From positions 1 through 32,514 of the forward strand of contig CALDGQ010000028.1 in assembly GCA_937941765.1 (NCBI GenBank): DNA of 32,514 nt. Direction: 5' to 3'. The notes under the pieces were generated by a model. That model had not been told where the DNA came from. It saw nothing but the letters and a program-made list of their open reading frames with translations, and made no database searches. Made by a program: the position numbers and the translations under genes. Source of the stretch: an uncultured Saprospiraceae bacterium. Its GTDB lineage: Bacteria; Bacteroidota; Bacteroidia; Chitinophagales; Saprospiraceae. This document shows positions 8,078 to 16,407 of the stretch, piece after piece. Each line of letters opens with the position of its first letter. The first letter of the stretch is position 1.

Positions 8078-8185
8078 TTATAGTTTACTTTTTGAGCTAT
8101 TTATAAAAAATACGGCTAAAATCATAATTGCTGATGCAATAAGAGTTTGACCAGTAATCCATTCAAAATGAATAATTAGATGCAT
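8078..8185 (-). CDS. Possible 35-residue single-pass membrane peptide
   Basis: An ATG-to-TAA frame encodes 35 residues (MHLIIHFEWITG...NSSKSKL) with one hydrophobic stretch (about residues 14-28, TLIASAIMILAVFFI) and a basic tail, which is plausible small-membrane-protein architecture. Its ATG lies 2 bp past the stop of the preceding hypothetical gene on the same strand, so translational coupling is possible. It is short enough to occur by chance. Confidence 0.35.
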   Translation of the reverse strand: MHLIIHFEWITGQTLIASAIMILAVFFINSSKSKL

Positions 8186-8187
8186 TT

Positions 8188-8622
8188 TTAATTACAATTA
8201 AATTTTCCAACTCGAAATATTTTACTCAACAATCGTCTATCAATATCATACTTTGTCTTTATTTCATCTAAAGATTTTTGGTTTAGTAACATTAAGTGTT
8301 GTCCTCTTTCTGTATCAGATGTAGGAAATTTCTCAAGTGCTGTTTTTAAATTATCTTCTTTTTGGGTGTTTATTGTTGCAAGCACTTCACAAATGTTAGT
8401 TCCTTTGCTTACTAAAAGTGGTTCTAGCTCTTGAAATGCTAACGTTTTGGCTTTGTTACTAGCAATAGCTTGTTGACTGGTGTTAGTCTGACTTGATAAA
8501 GTATCTTTGTGATCTGTATTTTTCCCAAAATAAAAACTCATGAAAAGAAATGGAAGTATTACAAATACTACAAGAGCAATAATAGAAAAAGTTAAAATCG
8601 ATTTAGTATTGGATTTTGACAT
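8188..8622 (-). CDS. Hypothetical protein with N-terminal membrane anchor
   Basis: The protein has 144 residues and I recognise no family. Residues 9-31 are one hydrophobic segment, followed by a Ser/Thr/Asn/Gln-rich linker (about 35-55). The C-terminal half (about 57-144) looks helical and soluble, with two cysteines, one in NICEV and one in the final FNCN. It is therefore probably a membrane-tethered small domain facing the periplasm. It follows the BCCT transporter gene on the same strand after 132 bp, so cotranscription is uncertain. A possible 35-codon gene follows it directly. Confidence 0.6.
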   Translation of the reverse strand: MSKSNTKSILTFSIIALVVFVILPFLFMSFYFGKNTDHKDTLSSQTNTSQQAIASNKAKTLAFQELEPLLVSKGTNICEVLATINTQKEDNLKTALEKFPTSDTERGQHLMLLNQKSLDEIKTKYDIDRRLLSKIFRVGKFNCN

Positions 8623-8754
8623 GGATTTTGGTTTTAATTTTTTAATAGAAAAAGGGAATCAAATTTAGGAATTGAAAATGAAAAATTATAAATAACCAAT
8701 ACCACTTACATTGAAGTACTCACCAATCAAGTTCCTATTTTACATTTTCAATTT

Positions 8755-10260
8755 CTAAGTCCCTTTAAGTTCCCGAACAATAGCATAAATAGCAACCAAC
8801 ATCAATATGCACATCGGAAGACCGGTCACCAAAGAAACAGTTTGTAAAGCAATCAAACCACCTTTCCAAATCAAAACAGCTGCTACAATTCCTTGTAAAA
8901 ATGCCCAAAAAACACGATACTGAACTGGATTATTTTGCTTGCCTCCAGTCGTCAAATAGTCCACCACCAATGATCCGCTATCCGAAGATGTAACAAAGAA
9001 AATCACGGCTGCAATAACAACAAAGAAAATACTGAAATAAGAAAGTGGAAAACGTTCTAACAAAACAAACAATGCAGTTGCAATGTTATTATTTACTGCT
9101 GCTGTGATACCGCCCGCACCAAATAGCTCAATATGTAAAGCAGTACTTCCGAATATTGATATCCAAATAATGATAATAATCGTTGGTGCTAATATCACTC
9201 CAAATACAAATTCTCGAATCGTTCTTCCTTTTGAAATCCTAGCAATAAACAACCCAACAAATGGTGCCCAAGCAAACCACCAACCCCAATAAAAGAAAGT
9301 CCAACTATCCATCCAGTTCGTTCCTTCATAAACTTCCATCCAAGTACCTGTACGCACCAAACTTTGAAGATAATATCCAGCACTTTGTATTGTTGAACCT
9401 AGGATAAAAACAGTAGGCCCAACAATCAACATAAATGTCATCAATATAATTGCTAATATACTCGCCAATTTACTCAACAACTGAATCCCTTTATCTAAGC
9501 CTGAAACTGCAGATGCCACAACAAACAAGGTAATTACGCCAATCAAAACAACTTGTACACCAGGACTCTCTGCCAATCCAAACAAATAATGAACTCCCGA
9601 ATTAATCATTTGAATACCCAATCCCATTGTTGTTGCCAAACCAAAAATCGTCGCAACTACAGCCATTACATCAATCAGATGCCCAGGAATTCCATATAAT
9701 CGATCACCTAATAATGGATACAATATCCAACGAATGCCCAACGGAAGTCCTTTGTTGTAAGTATAATATGCGATGCACAAACCCATCAGCGCATATACCG
9801 CCCAGCCATGAAATCCCCAATGTAAATAAGAAATATTTAAAGCATTCTTGGCTGCCATTGCAGTGCCCGCTGCTCCATAAGGTGGTTGAGAAAAATGTAA
9901 AATCGGTTCTGCAACACTATAAAACATCAACACCATTCCAATTCCAGCATTGAACAACATACTCAACCATGCCCAATTGGTAAATTCTGGCTCACAGTCC
10001 TTACCTCCCAATCGAATATTTTTGTATCGACCAAATCCAAGGTAGATGCAAAAAACCAAAATGACATTAACCGCCAATACATATAACCATCCGAATTTGG
10101 TAGAAATAAATGCCATCGCATCTTCAAAAAACGTCCCAAGTGATTCTTGAAACACCAAATTAAGACTGACAAAAAGAATGATTAAAGCTGCTGAAGGGAA
10201 GAAAACCCACGGTTGGATGATTTTAAAAAATGTCGATTTAGTAGTGGCTTTATGTGCCAT
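8755..10260 (-). CDS. BCCT family transporter
   Basis: From the ATG at 10260 this is a 501-residue transporter with about 12 membrane segments, normal for betaine/carnitine/choline transporters. The hallmark segment FYWGWWFAWAPFVGLFIARIS is intact, including the aromatic box tryptophans, and GRTIREFVFG follows. GMVLMFYSVAEPILHF and WGFHGWAVYALMG match other family signatures. Substrates are usually quaternary ammonium or related zwitterions taken up with Na+ or H+. It diverges from the glutamine-synthetase-like gene across about 290 bp, which suggests it imports the substrate of that pathway. A TTG codon nine codons upstream extends the frame to 10287, but the ATG gives the more normal N-terminus. 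Confidence 0.9.
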   Translation of the reverse strand: MAHKATTKSTFFKIIQPWVFFPSAALIILFVSLNLVFQESLGTFFEDAMAFISTKFGWLYVLAVNVILVFCIYLGFGRYKNIRLGGKDCEPEFTNWAWLSMLFNAGIGMVLMFYSVAEPILHFSQPPYGAAGTAMAAKNALNISYLHWGFHGWAVYALMGLCIAYYTYNKGLPLGIRWILYPLLGDRLYGIPGHLIDVMAVVATIFGLATTMGLGIQMINSGVHYLFGLAESPGVQVVLIGVITLFVVASAVSGLDKGIQLLSKLASILAIILMTFMLIVGPTVFILGSTIQSAGYYLQSLVRTGTWMEVYEGTNWMDSWTFFYWGWWFAWAPFVGLFIARISKGRTIREFVFGVILAPTIIIIIWISIFGSTALHIELFGAGGITAAVNNNIATALFVLLERFPLSYFSIFFVVIAAVIFFVTSSDSGSLVVDYLTTGGKQNNPVQYRVFWAFLQGIVAAVLIWKGGLIALQTVSLVTGLPMCILMLVAIYAIVRELKGT

Positions 10261-10551
10261 AGTAGGTTCTGCTTTAATGCGTACCAAAGTAAGGTTTTTT
10301 AATCAAATCAATCGAGATTGACTATTGTGATTAAATAAAGTATTTGATATCGAACGGCTGCGAAAGTTTTAGTATTATTGTTTGAAATAAAAATCAAGTG
10401 ACCAACGAACAACCTAATCTAAAAAGATCTTTAAGTGTGTAATTTGATTGGAAAAAGGTTAGCAGTTATCTACTTTGGAATGTTGCTGTTAAGTTACAGT
10501 TGGTATAAATTTTCTTGGAATTAGTCAAATTACATATCTCAATACTCATTT
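10261..10551. promoter_or_regulatory. Divergent region between the BCCT gene and the ligase gene
   Basis: This 291-bp stretch must carry both promoters. For the plus strand, TTG at 10448-10450 is followed after 20 bp by TACTTTGG at 10471-10478, one base off TAnnTTTG, with a leader of about 70 bp. No operator or riboswitch is recognised, and no regulator gene is adjacent. Confidence 0.4.
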
Positions 10552-11928
10552 ATGAAATCACTCAAAGGAAAACTAACAATTGAACAATTAAAAAAATTGG
10601 TTGCCGAAGAAGCAATCGAAACAATTGTGGTTGCATTCACAGATCACTATGGACGACTGGTTGGAAAAAGATTTGATGGTGATTTTTTTATAGAATCGGT
10701 CGATGATGGAACGCATGGTTGTGATTATTTAATGACCACTGATATGGAAATGGAACCTGTAGCGGGTTACAAGTTTGCTAATTGGGAACTTGGTTATGGC
10801 GATTTTCATTTAGTACCAGATATGAACTCTTTGCGAATTGCAGATTGGCTAAATAAAACTGCAATCGTTTTATGTGATTTAGAAAATGATGCAACACACC
10901 AACCCATCCACATTGCTCCTAGATCGATTATGCAAAAGCAATTGGATAAGGCGAATCAATTAGGGTACCAATGTTTCGCCGCATCAGAATTAGAGTATTA
11001 TTTATTCGAAAATAGCTATCGACAAGCACATGAACAAAATTTTCATGACTTAAAACCAGTTGGTTGGTATTTGGAAGATTATCACATCTTGCAAGGAACT
11101 AGAACGGAAGACTACAATGCAACTGCTAGAAGACATTTAAAAAATTCTGGTGTCCCCGTAGAAAATTCTAAAGGAGAATGGGGCTTAGGTCAACACGAAT
11201 TGAATGTTCGATATGCAGAAGTAATGGAAATGTCCGATCGACATGTTATTTACAAACAATGCCTCAAAGAATTGGCGGATAAAATGGGTATTTCTGTTAC
11301 CTTCATGGCGAAATATCATGAGGATCGTGCGGGTTCTAGTTGCCATATTCATATGAGTCTTTGGAAAGATGGTAACAACATATTTGCAGGAAAAAATAAA
11401 ATTGGCCCAATTGAAGGATCTGATATTTTTAAATGGTTTTTAGGTGGATGGATTAAGAATGCACCAGATGTGATGCCATTCTATGCACCTACTATTAACG
11501 CTTATAAACGTTATGTCGATGGTTCTTGGGCTCCTACGAGATTGGCATGGAGTTATGATAATCGAACAGCAGGTTTCCGTGTTGTAGGAAAAGGAAGTAG
11601 TTTAAGAATTGAATGTCGAATTCCTGGTGCAGATTGCAATCCTTATTTGGCTTTTGCTGCTTCACTCGCTTGTGGTCTAGATGGTATTGAAAACAAGATT
11701 AAACCGCCTGCCATTTTTGAAGGTGATGTTTATGCTGCTAAATCTTTACCGTCTATTCCAAGTACTTTAACGGAAGCAACGGATCGTTTTGAAAAAAGTG
11801 CGTTTGCAAAAAAAGCATTTGGTGAAGCAGTGGTCGAACATTACACGCATTTTTATCGTAATGAACAAGCTGCTTATGATCGTGCGGTCACGGATTGGGA
11901 ACGGAAACGGTATTTTGAGCGGATATAG
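10552..11928 (+). CDS. Glutamine-synthetase-family gamma-glutamyl-amine ligase
   Basis: The protein has 458 residues and the glutamine synthetase fold. Metal/glutamate ligands are visible in ASELEYYLF (Glu146, Glu148), GQHELNVRYAE (His215, Glu216) and SSCHIHMSLW (His265, His267). The segment NAYKRYVDGSWAPTRLAWSYDNRTAG and the closing RIECRIPGADCNPYLAFA loop are typical of the GlnT/PuuA/IpuC-like branch that joins glutamate to amines rather than to ammonia. It heads a four-gene plus-strand group with SDR, aldehyde dehydrogenase and amidotransferase genes, and diverges from a BCCT transporter. I infer ATP-dependent gamma-glutamylation of a primary amine, perhaps an amino alcohol. True ammonia-dependent glutamine synthesis is less likely given the neighbours. 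Confidence 0.85.
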   Translation: MKSLKGKLTIEQLKKLVAEEAIETIVVAFTDHYGRLVGKRFDGDFFIESVDDGTHGCDYLMTTDMEMEPVAGYKFANWELGYGDFHLVPDMNSLRIADWLNKTAIVLCDLENDATHQPIHIAPRSIMQKQLDKANQLGYQCFAASELEYYLFENSYRQAHEQNFHDLKPVGWYLEDYHILQGTRTEDYNATARRHLKNSGVPVENSKGEWGLGQHELNVRYAEVMEMSDRHVIYKQCLKELADKMGISVTFMAKYHEDRAGSSCHIHMSLWKDGNNIFAGKNKIGPIEGSDIFKWFLGGWIKNAPDVMPFYAPTINAYKRYVDGSWAPTRLAWSYDNRTAGFRVVGKGSSLRIECRIPGADCNPYLAFAASLACGLDGIENKIKPPAIFEGDVYAAKSLPSIPSTLTEATDRFEKSAFAKKAFGEAVVEHYTHFYRNEQAAYDRAVTDWERKRYFERI

Positions 11929-12260
11929 ATTTTTAACATTTTTCACCATATTCCTCTTGTTTTCGGGAACACGTCAGACTGTGCGAAAATGCACGAAAGT
12001 TGGTTGCCAAACACCAAGAGGTTAGAAACCTTCGGCTCGCTTTTGTTTAACCGAGCCAAAGGTTTCTAACCTCTTGGCGTTTGTATTCTAGTTTCGCACA
12101 GTCTGACGCAAAGACGCGGTAGCATTTAAACTTAAATTTTATAGTATATATTTTATATTTATAGTAACATATTCACGTACTCATGTCCTACCCGTTCTAT
12201 TTTAATGAAAGGGACGTCAGGTTCCGTTGGTACAGGGATTGGGTAAAAAAACAAAACAAA
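11929..12260. other. Intergenic stretch carrying a large palindrome
   Basis: The 332 bp between the ligase and SDR genes hold a nested palindrome (11972-12108, listed separately) and then AT-rich DNA that may contain a promoter for the SDR gene. A frame at 12183 would extend the SDR by 26 codons, but this extension does not resemble a dehydrogenase N-terminus. Confidence 0.5.
11972..12108. repeat. Nested palindromic element (137 bp)
   Basis: The outer arms 11972-11988 and 12092-12108 are perfect 17-bp inverted repeats (CGTCAGACTGTGCGAAA). The inner arms 12008-12039 and 12052-12083 are 32-bp inverted repeats with two mismatches around a 12-nt loop. Both mismatches are A/C on the plus strand, so they become G-U pairs only in minus-strand RNA. 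It lacks a U-tract, so it is not a classic terminator. No target-site duplication is obvious. It may be a small mobile or REP-like element. Confidence 0.85.
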
Positions 12261-13034
12261 ATGAGATTAAAAAATAAAGTAGCCTTAATTACAGGCGCAA
12301 GCAGTGGCATCGGAAGAGAGGCCGCTATCTTATTTGCAAAAGAAGGAGCAAAAGTCGTAGTCGTAGACATCAATATCAAGGGCGGAAAAGAAACTGTCAA
12401 AATGATAACGGCGAAAAAGAAAGTGGCTAGCTTTTGTAAAGCCGATGTTTCAAAAGAAAAGGATTGCAAAAAGATGGTCGCATTTGCTAAAAAACAATAT
12501 GGTGGACTCCATATATTATTCAACAATGCTGGAATTATGCACAGTGAGGATGGCGACAGTCAGTCGACTGATGAAGCTGTTTTTGACCTAACGATGAATA
12601 TTAATGTCAAAGGTGTATTCTTTGGTTGCAAATTCGGGATTCCATTAATCAAACAATCTGGTGGCGGATCGGTCATCAACACCGCTTCTTTCGTTGCGCA
12701 TCTCGGCGCTGCCACTCCACAGATTGCATACACTGCAAGTAAAGGAGCCGTCTTGGCAATGTCTCGTGAACTTGCAGTAATACACGCACGTGAAGGTATC
12801 CGTGTCAACGCATTGAGCCCAGGTCCACTCCGAACAGAATTATTAATGAGTTTTTTAAATACGGAAAAGAAGAAACAACGAAGATTAGTCCATGTTCCAA
12901 TGGGACGTTTTGGAGAAGCAACAGAGATTGCAAAAGCAGCTTTGTTTTTGGCATCAGATGATTCTTCTTATATGACGGGAACAGAGTTTTTAGTAGATGG
13001 CGGAATTACTGCTGCTTATGTAACACCTGAATAA
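12261..13034 (+). CDS. SDR family NAD(P)-dependent oxidoreductase
   Basis: From the ATG at 12261 the protein has 257 residues, a classical short-chain dehydrogenase. TGASSGIG (11-18) is the cofactor loop. Asp36 at the end of the second strand favours NAD over NADP. NNAG is at 88-91. The catalytic set is Ser143, Tyr157 and Lys161 (YTASK). The C-terminal YMTGTEFLVDGG is standard. The start MRLKNKVALITG matches family N-termini, so the longer frame from 12183 is rejected. It lies 15 bp before the aldehyde dehydrogenase gene. In this context it probably oxidises the hydroxyl of a gamma-glutamylated amino alcohol to an aldehyde. The substrate is inferred only from order and neighbours. Confidence 0.88.
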   Translation: MRLKNKVALITGASSGIGREAAILFAKEGAKVVVVDINIKGGKETVKMITAKKKVASFCKADVSKEKDCKKMVAFAKKQYGGLHILFNNAGIMHSEDGDSQSTDEAVFDLTMNINVKGVFFGCKFGIPLIKQSGGGSVINTASFVAHLGAATPQIAYTASKGAVLAMSRELAVIHAREGIRVNALSPGPLRTELLMSFLNTEKKKQRRLVHVPMGRFGEATEIAKAALFLASDDSSYMTGTEFLVDGGITAAYVTPE

Positions 13035-13049
13035 AGTATATCCAAACAA

Positions 13050-14447
13050 ATGAGTAATACATTTCAAACAATCAGTCCAATTGACAATTCTGTTTATGTC
13101 GAACGGAACTATGCGGATCAAGAAGCGATCAAAAATGCATTGTCAAAAGCAACAAAAGCAAAAGCAAGTTGGCGATTATCTTCATTGGAAGAACGAGCTG
13201 CCATCTGTCACAAAGTAGTCGAATATTTTATGACTCATGCTGAAGAAATAGGATTAGAATTGACCTGGCAAATGGGACGTCCCTTGAAATATACTCCCTT
13301 TGAAATAACAAAAGGTTTTCAAGAACGTGCTAAGTATATGATTGATATTGCAACAACTCAATTGCAAGATATTCAAGCACCAAATATAGATGGATTTAGT
13401 CGCTATATCAAAAGAGAACCTGTTGGGACTGTATTTGTTTTAGCACCTTGGAATTATCCATATCTTACTTCCGTTAATGCTATTATTCCTGCAATCATGG
13501 CCGGAAATACCGTGTTACTTAAACATGCTACGCAAACACCTGTGTGCGCTGAAAGATATCAAGCCGCGTTTGATTACGCAGGATGCCCAGCAGGTGTTTT
13601 TCAATTCCTTCATTTAGAACATGATCAAGTTGCTGAAATTATTAAAGATAAACGCATTGACTATGTTGCTTTTACAGGTTCTGTCAATGGTGGTGCTGCG
13701 ATTCAAAAAGCGATGAGTGGCAGATTTATCAACGCTGGTTTGGAATTGGGAGGCAAAGATCCAGCCTATGTAAGAGCAGATGCAGACCTCTCCAATGCAG
13801 TAGAAAATCTAGTCGATGGCTCCTTTTTCAATTCGGGTCAATCTTGTTGTGGCATTGAACGAATTTATGTACATCAAGATCTTTATGACTCTTTTGTGAA
13901 AGAATTTGTTGCTTTAACCAAACAATATAAACTCGGAAATCCATTGGAAACGACAACAACACTTGGCCCTATGGTCCGTACTAATGCGGCTGATTTTGTC
14001 AAAGATCAAATTGAGGATGCGGTTAAAAAAGGAGCAAAAGCTTTGATTGACGCTAATCATTTTGAAGCGAATAAAACTGGAACTCCTTATTTAGCCCCAC
14101 AAGTACTGATTGATGTCAATCACGAAATGGAAATCATGACCGAAGAATCATTCGGACCAGTCGTGGGTATCATGTCTGTAAAATCGGATGAAGCAGCCAT
14201 TCAATTGATGAATGACAGTGATTTTGGTTTGACTGCATCTGTATGGACAAAAGATATGGAAGCTGCAAAGGCAATTGGCACTCAAATCGAAACAGGTACT
14301 TTTTTCATGAATCGGTGTGATTATTTGGATCCAGCATTGGCTTGGACTGGTGTGAAAAATAGTGGGCGTGGATGCACCCTCTCTCCTATTGGCTACGATG
14401 CATTGACCCGACCGAAGTCCTATCATTTAAAACACAACAAAGCATAA
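13050..14447 (+). CDS. Aldehyde dehydrogenase family protein
   Basis: The protein has 465 residues and the ALDH fold, slightly shorter than the common 480-500. Conserved residues are in place: Asn135 in APWNYP, the FTGS turn (208-211), the general base Glu232 in LELGGKDP, and the nucleophile Cys266 in NSGQSC. EESFGPV and the C-terminal VKNSGRG are also typical. It should oxidise an aldehyde to the acid with NAD(P)+. It is 3 bp from the amidotransferase gene and 15 bp from the SDR gene, so the three are very probably one operon. In a gamma-glutamyl pathway it would act on the gamma-glutamyl aldehyde, like PuuC in putrescine breakdown. The exact substrate is unknown. Confidence 0.9.
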   Translation: MSNTFQTISPIDNSVYVERNYADQEAIKNALSKATKAKASWRLSSLEERAAICHKVVEYFMTHAEEIGLELTWQMGRPLKYTPFEITKGFQERAKYMIDIATTQLQDIQAPNIDGFSRYIKREPVGTVFVLAPWNYPYLTSVNAIIPAIMAGNTVLLKHATQTPVCAERYQAAFDYAGCPAGVFQFLHLEHDQVAEIIKDKRIDYVAFTGSVNGGAAIQKAMSGRFINAGLELGGKDPAYVRADADLSNAVENLVDGSFFNSGQSCCGIERIYVHQDLYDSFVKEFVALTKQYKLGNPLETTTTLGPMVRTNAADFVKDQIEDAVKKGAKALIDANHFEANKTGTPYLAPQVLIDVNHEMEIMTEESFGPVVGIMSVKSDEAAIQLMNDSDFGLTASVWTKDMEAAKAIGTQIETGTFFMNRCDYLDPALAWTGVKNSGRGCTLSPIGYDALTRPKSYHLKHNKA

Positions 14448-14450
14448 CAA

Positions 14451-15137
14451 ATGACAGCCGGACTCTTTGTTTGCGACCATGTAAAACCTGAATATCAAAA
14501 TGAATTCGGAGATTATCCAGCAATGTTTGCTCGACTTTTCCCTTCATATGATTGGATATTGTATGATGTCTGCAATGGACAATTTCCTGAAAATTTAGCT
14601 GAATGTGATGTTTATATGGCGACTGGTTCTCATCATTCCGTATATGAAGAACTCGATTGGATCACTCAATTAAAAAAAGTAATTGTCCAATTATATGAGC
14701 AACGAAAATATTTTGTTGGATTTTGTTTTGGCCATCAGTTGATAGGTGAAGCACTTGGAGGCAAGGTTGGAAAATCACTAAATGGTTGGTGTATTGGCGT
14801 TCATAATTTTGACATCATTGATTCACCAAATTGGATGACACCCAGTAAAAACGATTTCAATATTCTTATGATGTGTCAAGATCAAATTTTGGAATTACCA
14901 CCAAACACAAAAGTTATTGCATCTAACAAAATGTGCCCTAATGCAATGATTTCAGTCGGTAATCACTTCTTAGGTATTCAAGGACATCCTGAATTTACGA
15001 AAGCGTACAACAGATTGTTGATGAATGCAAGAGTTGAGCGAATGGGTAAAGAATTGGTTATTGCTGGAATTGAAAGTTTGGCAATTGAAGTGGATCAACA
15101 ATTGATTCGGGATTGGGTTCGCAGCTTTTTGAAGTGA
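14451..15137 (+). CDS. Class I glutamine amidotransferase-like hydrolase
   Basis: The 228-residue protein is a stand-alone class I glutamine amidotransferase domain. The nucleophile elbow GFCFGHQ holds Cys92. GIQGHPEF supplies His179 and Glu181, completing the Cys-His-Glu triad. No synthetase domain is fused to it. Such free-standing proteins may be GMP-synthase-like, or may hydrolyse gamma-glutamyl amides in place of PuuD. Because it ends an operon begun by ligase, SDR and ALDH genes, I infer that it releases glutamate from the oxidised gamma-glutamyl product. PuuD-type enzymes belong to a related peptidase C26 class, so this would be an analogous rather than strictly orthologous step. Confidence 0.82.
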   Translation: MTAGLFVCDHVKPEYQNEFGDYPAMFARLFPSYDWILYDVCNGQFPENLAECDVYMATGSHHSVYEELDWITQLKKVIVQLYEQRKYFVGFCFGHQLIGEALGGKVGKSLNGWCIGVHNFDIIDSPNWMTPSKNDFNILMMCQDQILELPPNTKVIASNKMCPNAMISVGNHFLGIQGHPEFTKAYNRLLMNARVERMGKELVIAGIESLAIEVDQQLIRDWVRSFLK

Positions 15138-15154
15138 TGACTTATCAGCAGGAT

Positions 15155-15275
15155 CCTACTTCGACATCGCTCAGCTCAAACCTTTCTGTGTTTTTCTGGG
15201 CGTTCTGCGTGAGGAAATTTTACGCAACAACTTTGTGAACTTTGTCTACTTAGGTGATCTTTGTGTTAAAAAATA
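15155..15275. repeat. Repeat-like intergenic DNA
   Basis: The stretch contains CTTCGACATCGCTCAGCTCA (15161-15180), similar to phrases I recall from dispersed repeats in many bacterial genomes, and then a run of CTTTGTG-type units about 9-10 bp apart (15228-15270). It encodes nothing obvious. No second copy is seen in this window, so the assignment is from memory only. Confidence 0.3.
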
Positions 15276-15312
15276 CGCCACCCGTTTACAACTTGTTAGA
15301 ATTTATGGCAAA

Positions 15313-16362
15313 TCAAGGATTCCGTTCCAAAACCAAAAACGCATCATCCATCACATTCCCTACAAAAATCAATTTATCAAAAGTAGCTGCAACTGTTGAA
15401 CCCGACATTTCATTTCCGTCTTCCATATAAATTTGCTCAATCGAATAATCACCTTTTCTTCGATAATCAATTTTAATAATTTCAGAAGGAGTTGTCTTTT
15501 TATTCCCTTTGGCATAAGCCGAAAATCTCAAAAGATTCGGGTGACAACCAATCCATAGATTCCCATCTTCGTCAAATTCGATATTATCAACTCCGGTTCC
15601 ACAATCAATATTTTCGACAAACGCTAAGGTACCATCCGTATTTATGGAATAGACTTTTACTTGAAATTTTCTCGGAGAGGCCACAAACAATAAATTTCGT
15701 TTTCGATCAATATTGATTCCATTGGCATATGAGATTCCTTTAGCTACCTCTTTAAAATTCGTTCCATCAAAATAAATAACATTTGAAACGCCTAGTCCAC
15801 CATAATCTTCCATCAATCTACCAACTCCTTTTTCATAGGCATGATCATTGGTGAAGTAAAACCGCTTTTCATCCACACTAACCAAATCATTGGGACTAAT
15901 TAAAGTGGAGTGCTTAATGGTTTCAATATGTTTCAAATTTTGCTCCAGTAATTCAAAAACTTCAATAGTATGACCTTCTGAAGTATGACTGATAGCATGT
16001 AGTTGATAAGTACTATCTTTTTTAAACCATGAAATTCCATGAGGAGCAAAATCTTCTTTAAATGTATTTGTCAACGGAATTGGAACAAAAGGTGGTTCTT
16101 GTTTTAAGTCTATTAAAAACAAACCTCCTTTTTCTTTTTCCGATTTTGGAAATCCTTGTCGATTAGTAGAAGATATAATTGCAAAACTATCCATGCGACT
16201 TACCATGATATCTTCTGCACCGGGAAGTGCAATTTTTTGAAGAATACGGCCATCAAATTGGGGTTTAATGGATCTGAAAAATCCAGTTGATATAACAACG
16301 TGTGCTACGAATATCAATATAAGCGCTAATAGCACCAAGGCAATTCTTTTTAATAGTCGCAT
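15313..16362 (-). CDS. Paraoxonase/arylesterase (PON1-like) six-bladed propeller protein
   Basis: The protein has 349 residues. Residues 7-25 form an N-terminal signal anchor, as in mammalian PON1. The rest aligns by motif to PON1: GAEDI (Glu50, Asp51), APHGIS (His108), AISH (His126), SPNDL (Asn158, Asp159), TNDH (His174), YANGINI (Asn214), VDNIEF (Asp259, Asn260), GCHPN (His274) and a closing GSTVAA. All expected ligands of the catalytic calcium, and those recognisable for the structural calcium, are present. It should therefore hydrolyse lactones or aryl esters outside the cytoplasm. It is probably the last gene of a minus-strand unit after the DUF1080 gene (45 bp). The broader name is SMP-30/gluconolactonase-like, but the motif set favours PON. 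Confidence 0.82.
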   Translation of the reverse strand: MRLLKRIALVLLALILIFVAHVVISTGFFRSIKPQFDGRILQKIALPGAEDIMVSRMDSFAIISSTNRQGFPKSEKEKGGLFLIDLKQEPPFVPIPLTNTFKEDFAPHGISWFKKDSTYQLHAISHTSEGHTIEVFELLEQNLKHIETIKHSTLISPNDLVSVDEKRFYFTNDHAYEKGVGRLMEDYGGLGVSNVIYFDGTNFKEVAKGISYANGINIDRKRNLLFVASPRKFQVKVYSINTDGTLAFVENIDCGTGVDNIEFDEDGNLWIGCHPNLLRFSAYAKGNKKTTPSEIIKIDYRRKGDYSIEQIYMEDGNEMSGSTVAATFDKLIFVGNVMDDAFLVLERNP

Positions 16363-16407
16363 ATCATCGTTTTTTGAAGGTTTATCTTAAAATATGCCCC
16401 ACAATCA

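Noticed and set aside
8665..8758. Long-loop inverted repeat (TTAGgAATTGAAAATG and its complement) near the end of the BCCT gene
   Set aside because: The arms are AT-rich and imperfect with a loop of more than 50 nt, and no U-tract follows; likely chance.
10261..10287. TTG start for the BCCT gene
   Set aside because: The ATG at 10258-10260 gives a normal N-terminus; the extension is nine codons with no support.
11789..12025. Plus-strand frame overlapping the end of the ligase gene
   Set aside because: It runs out of frame through a well-supported gene and into the palindrome; its composition is not protein-like.
12183..12260. N-terminal extension of the SDR gene
   Set aside because: The extra 26 residues do not resemble an SDR N-terminus, whereas the ATG at 12261 gives the canonical MRLKNKVALITG start.
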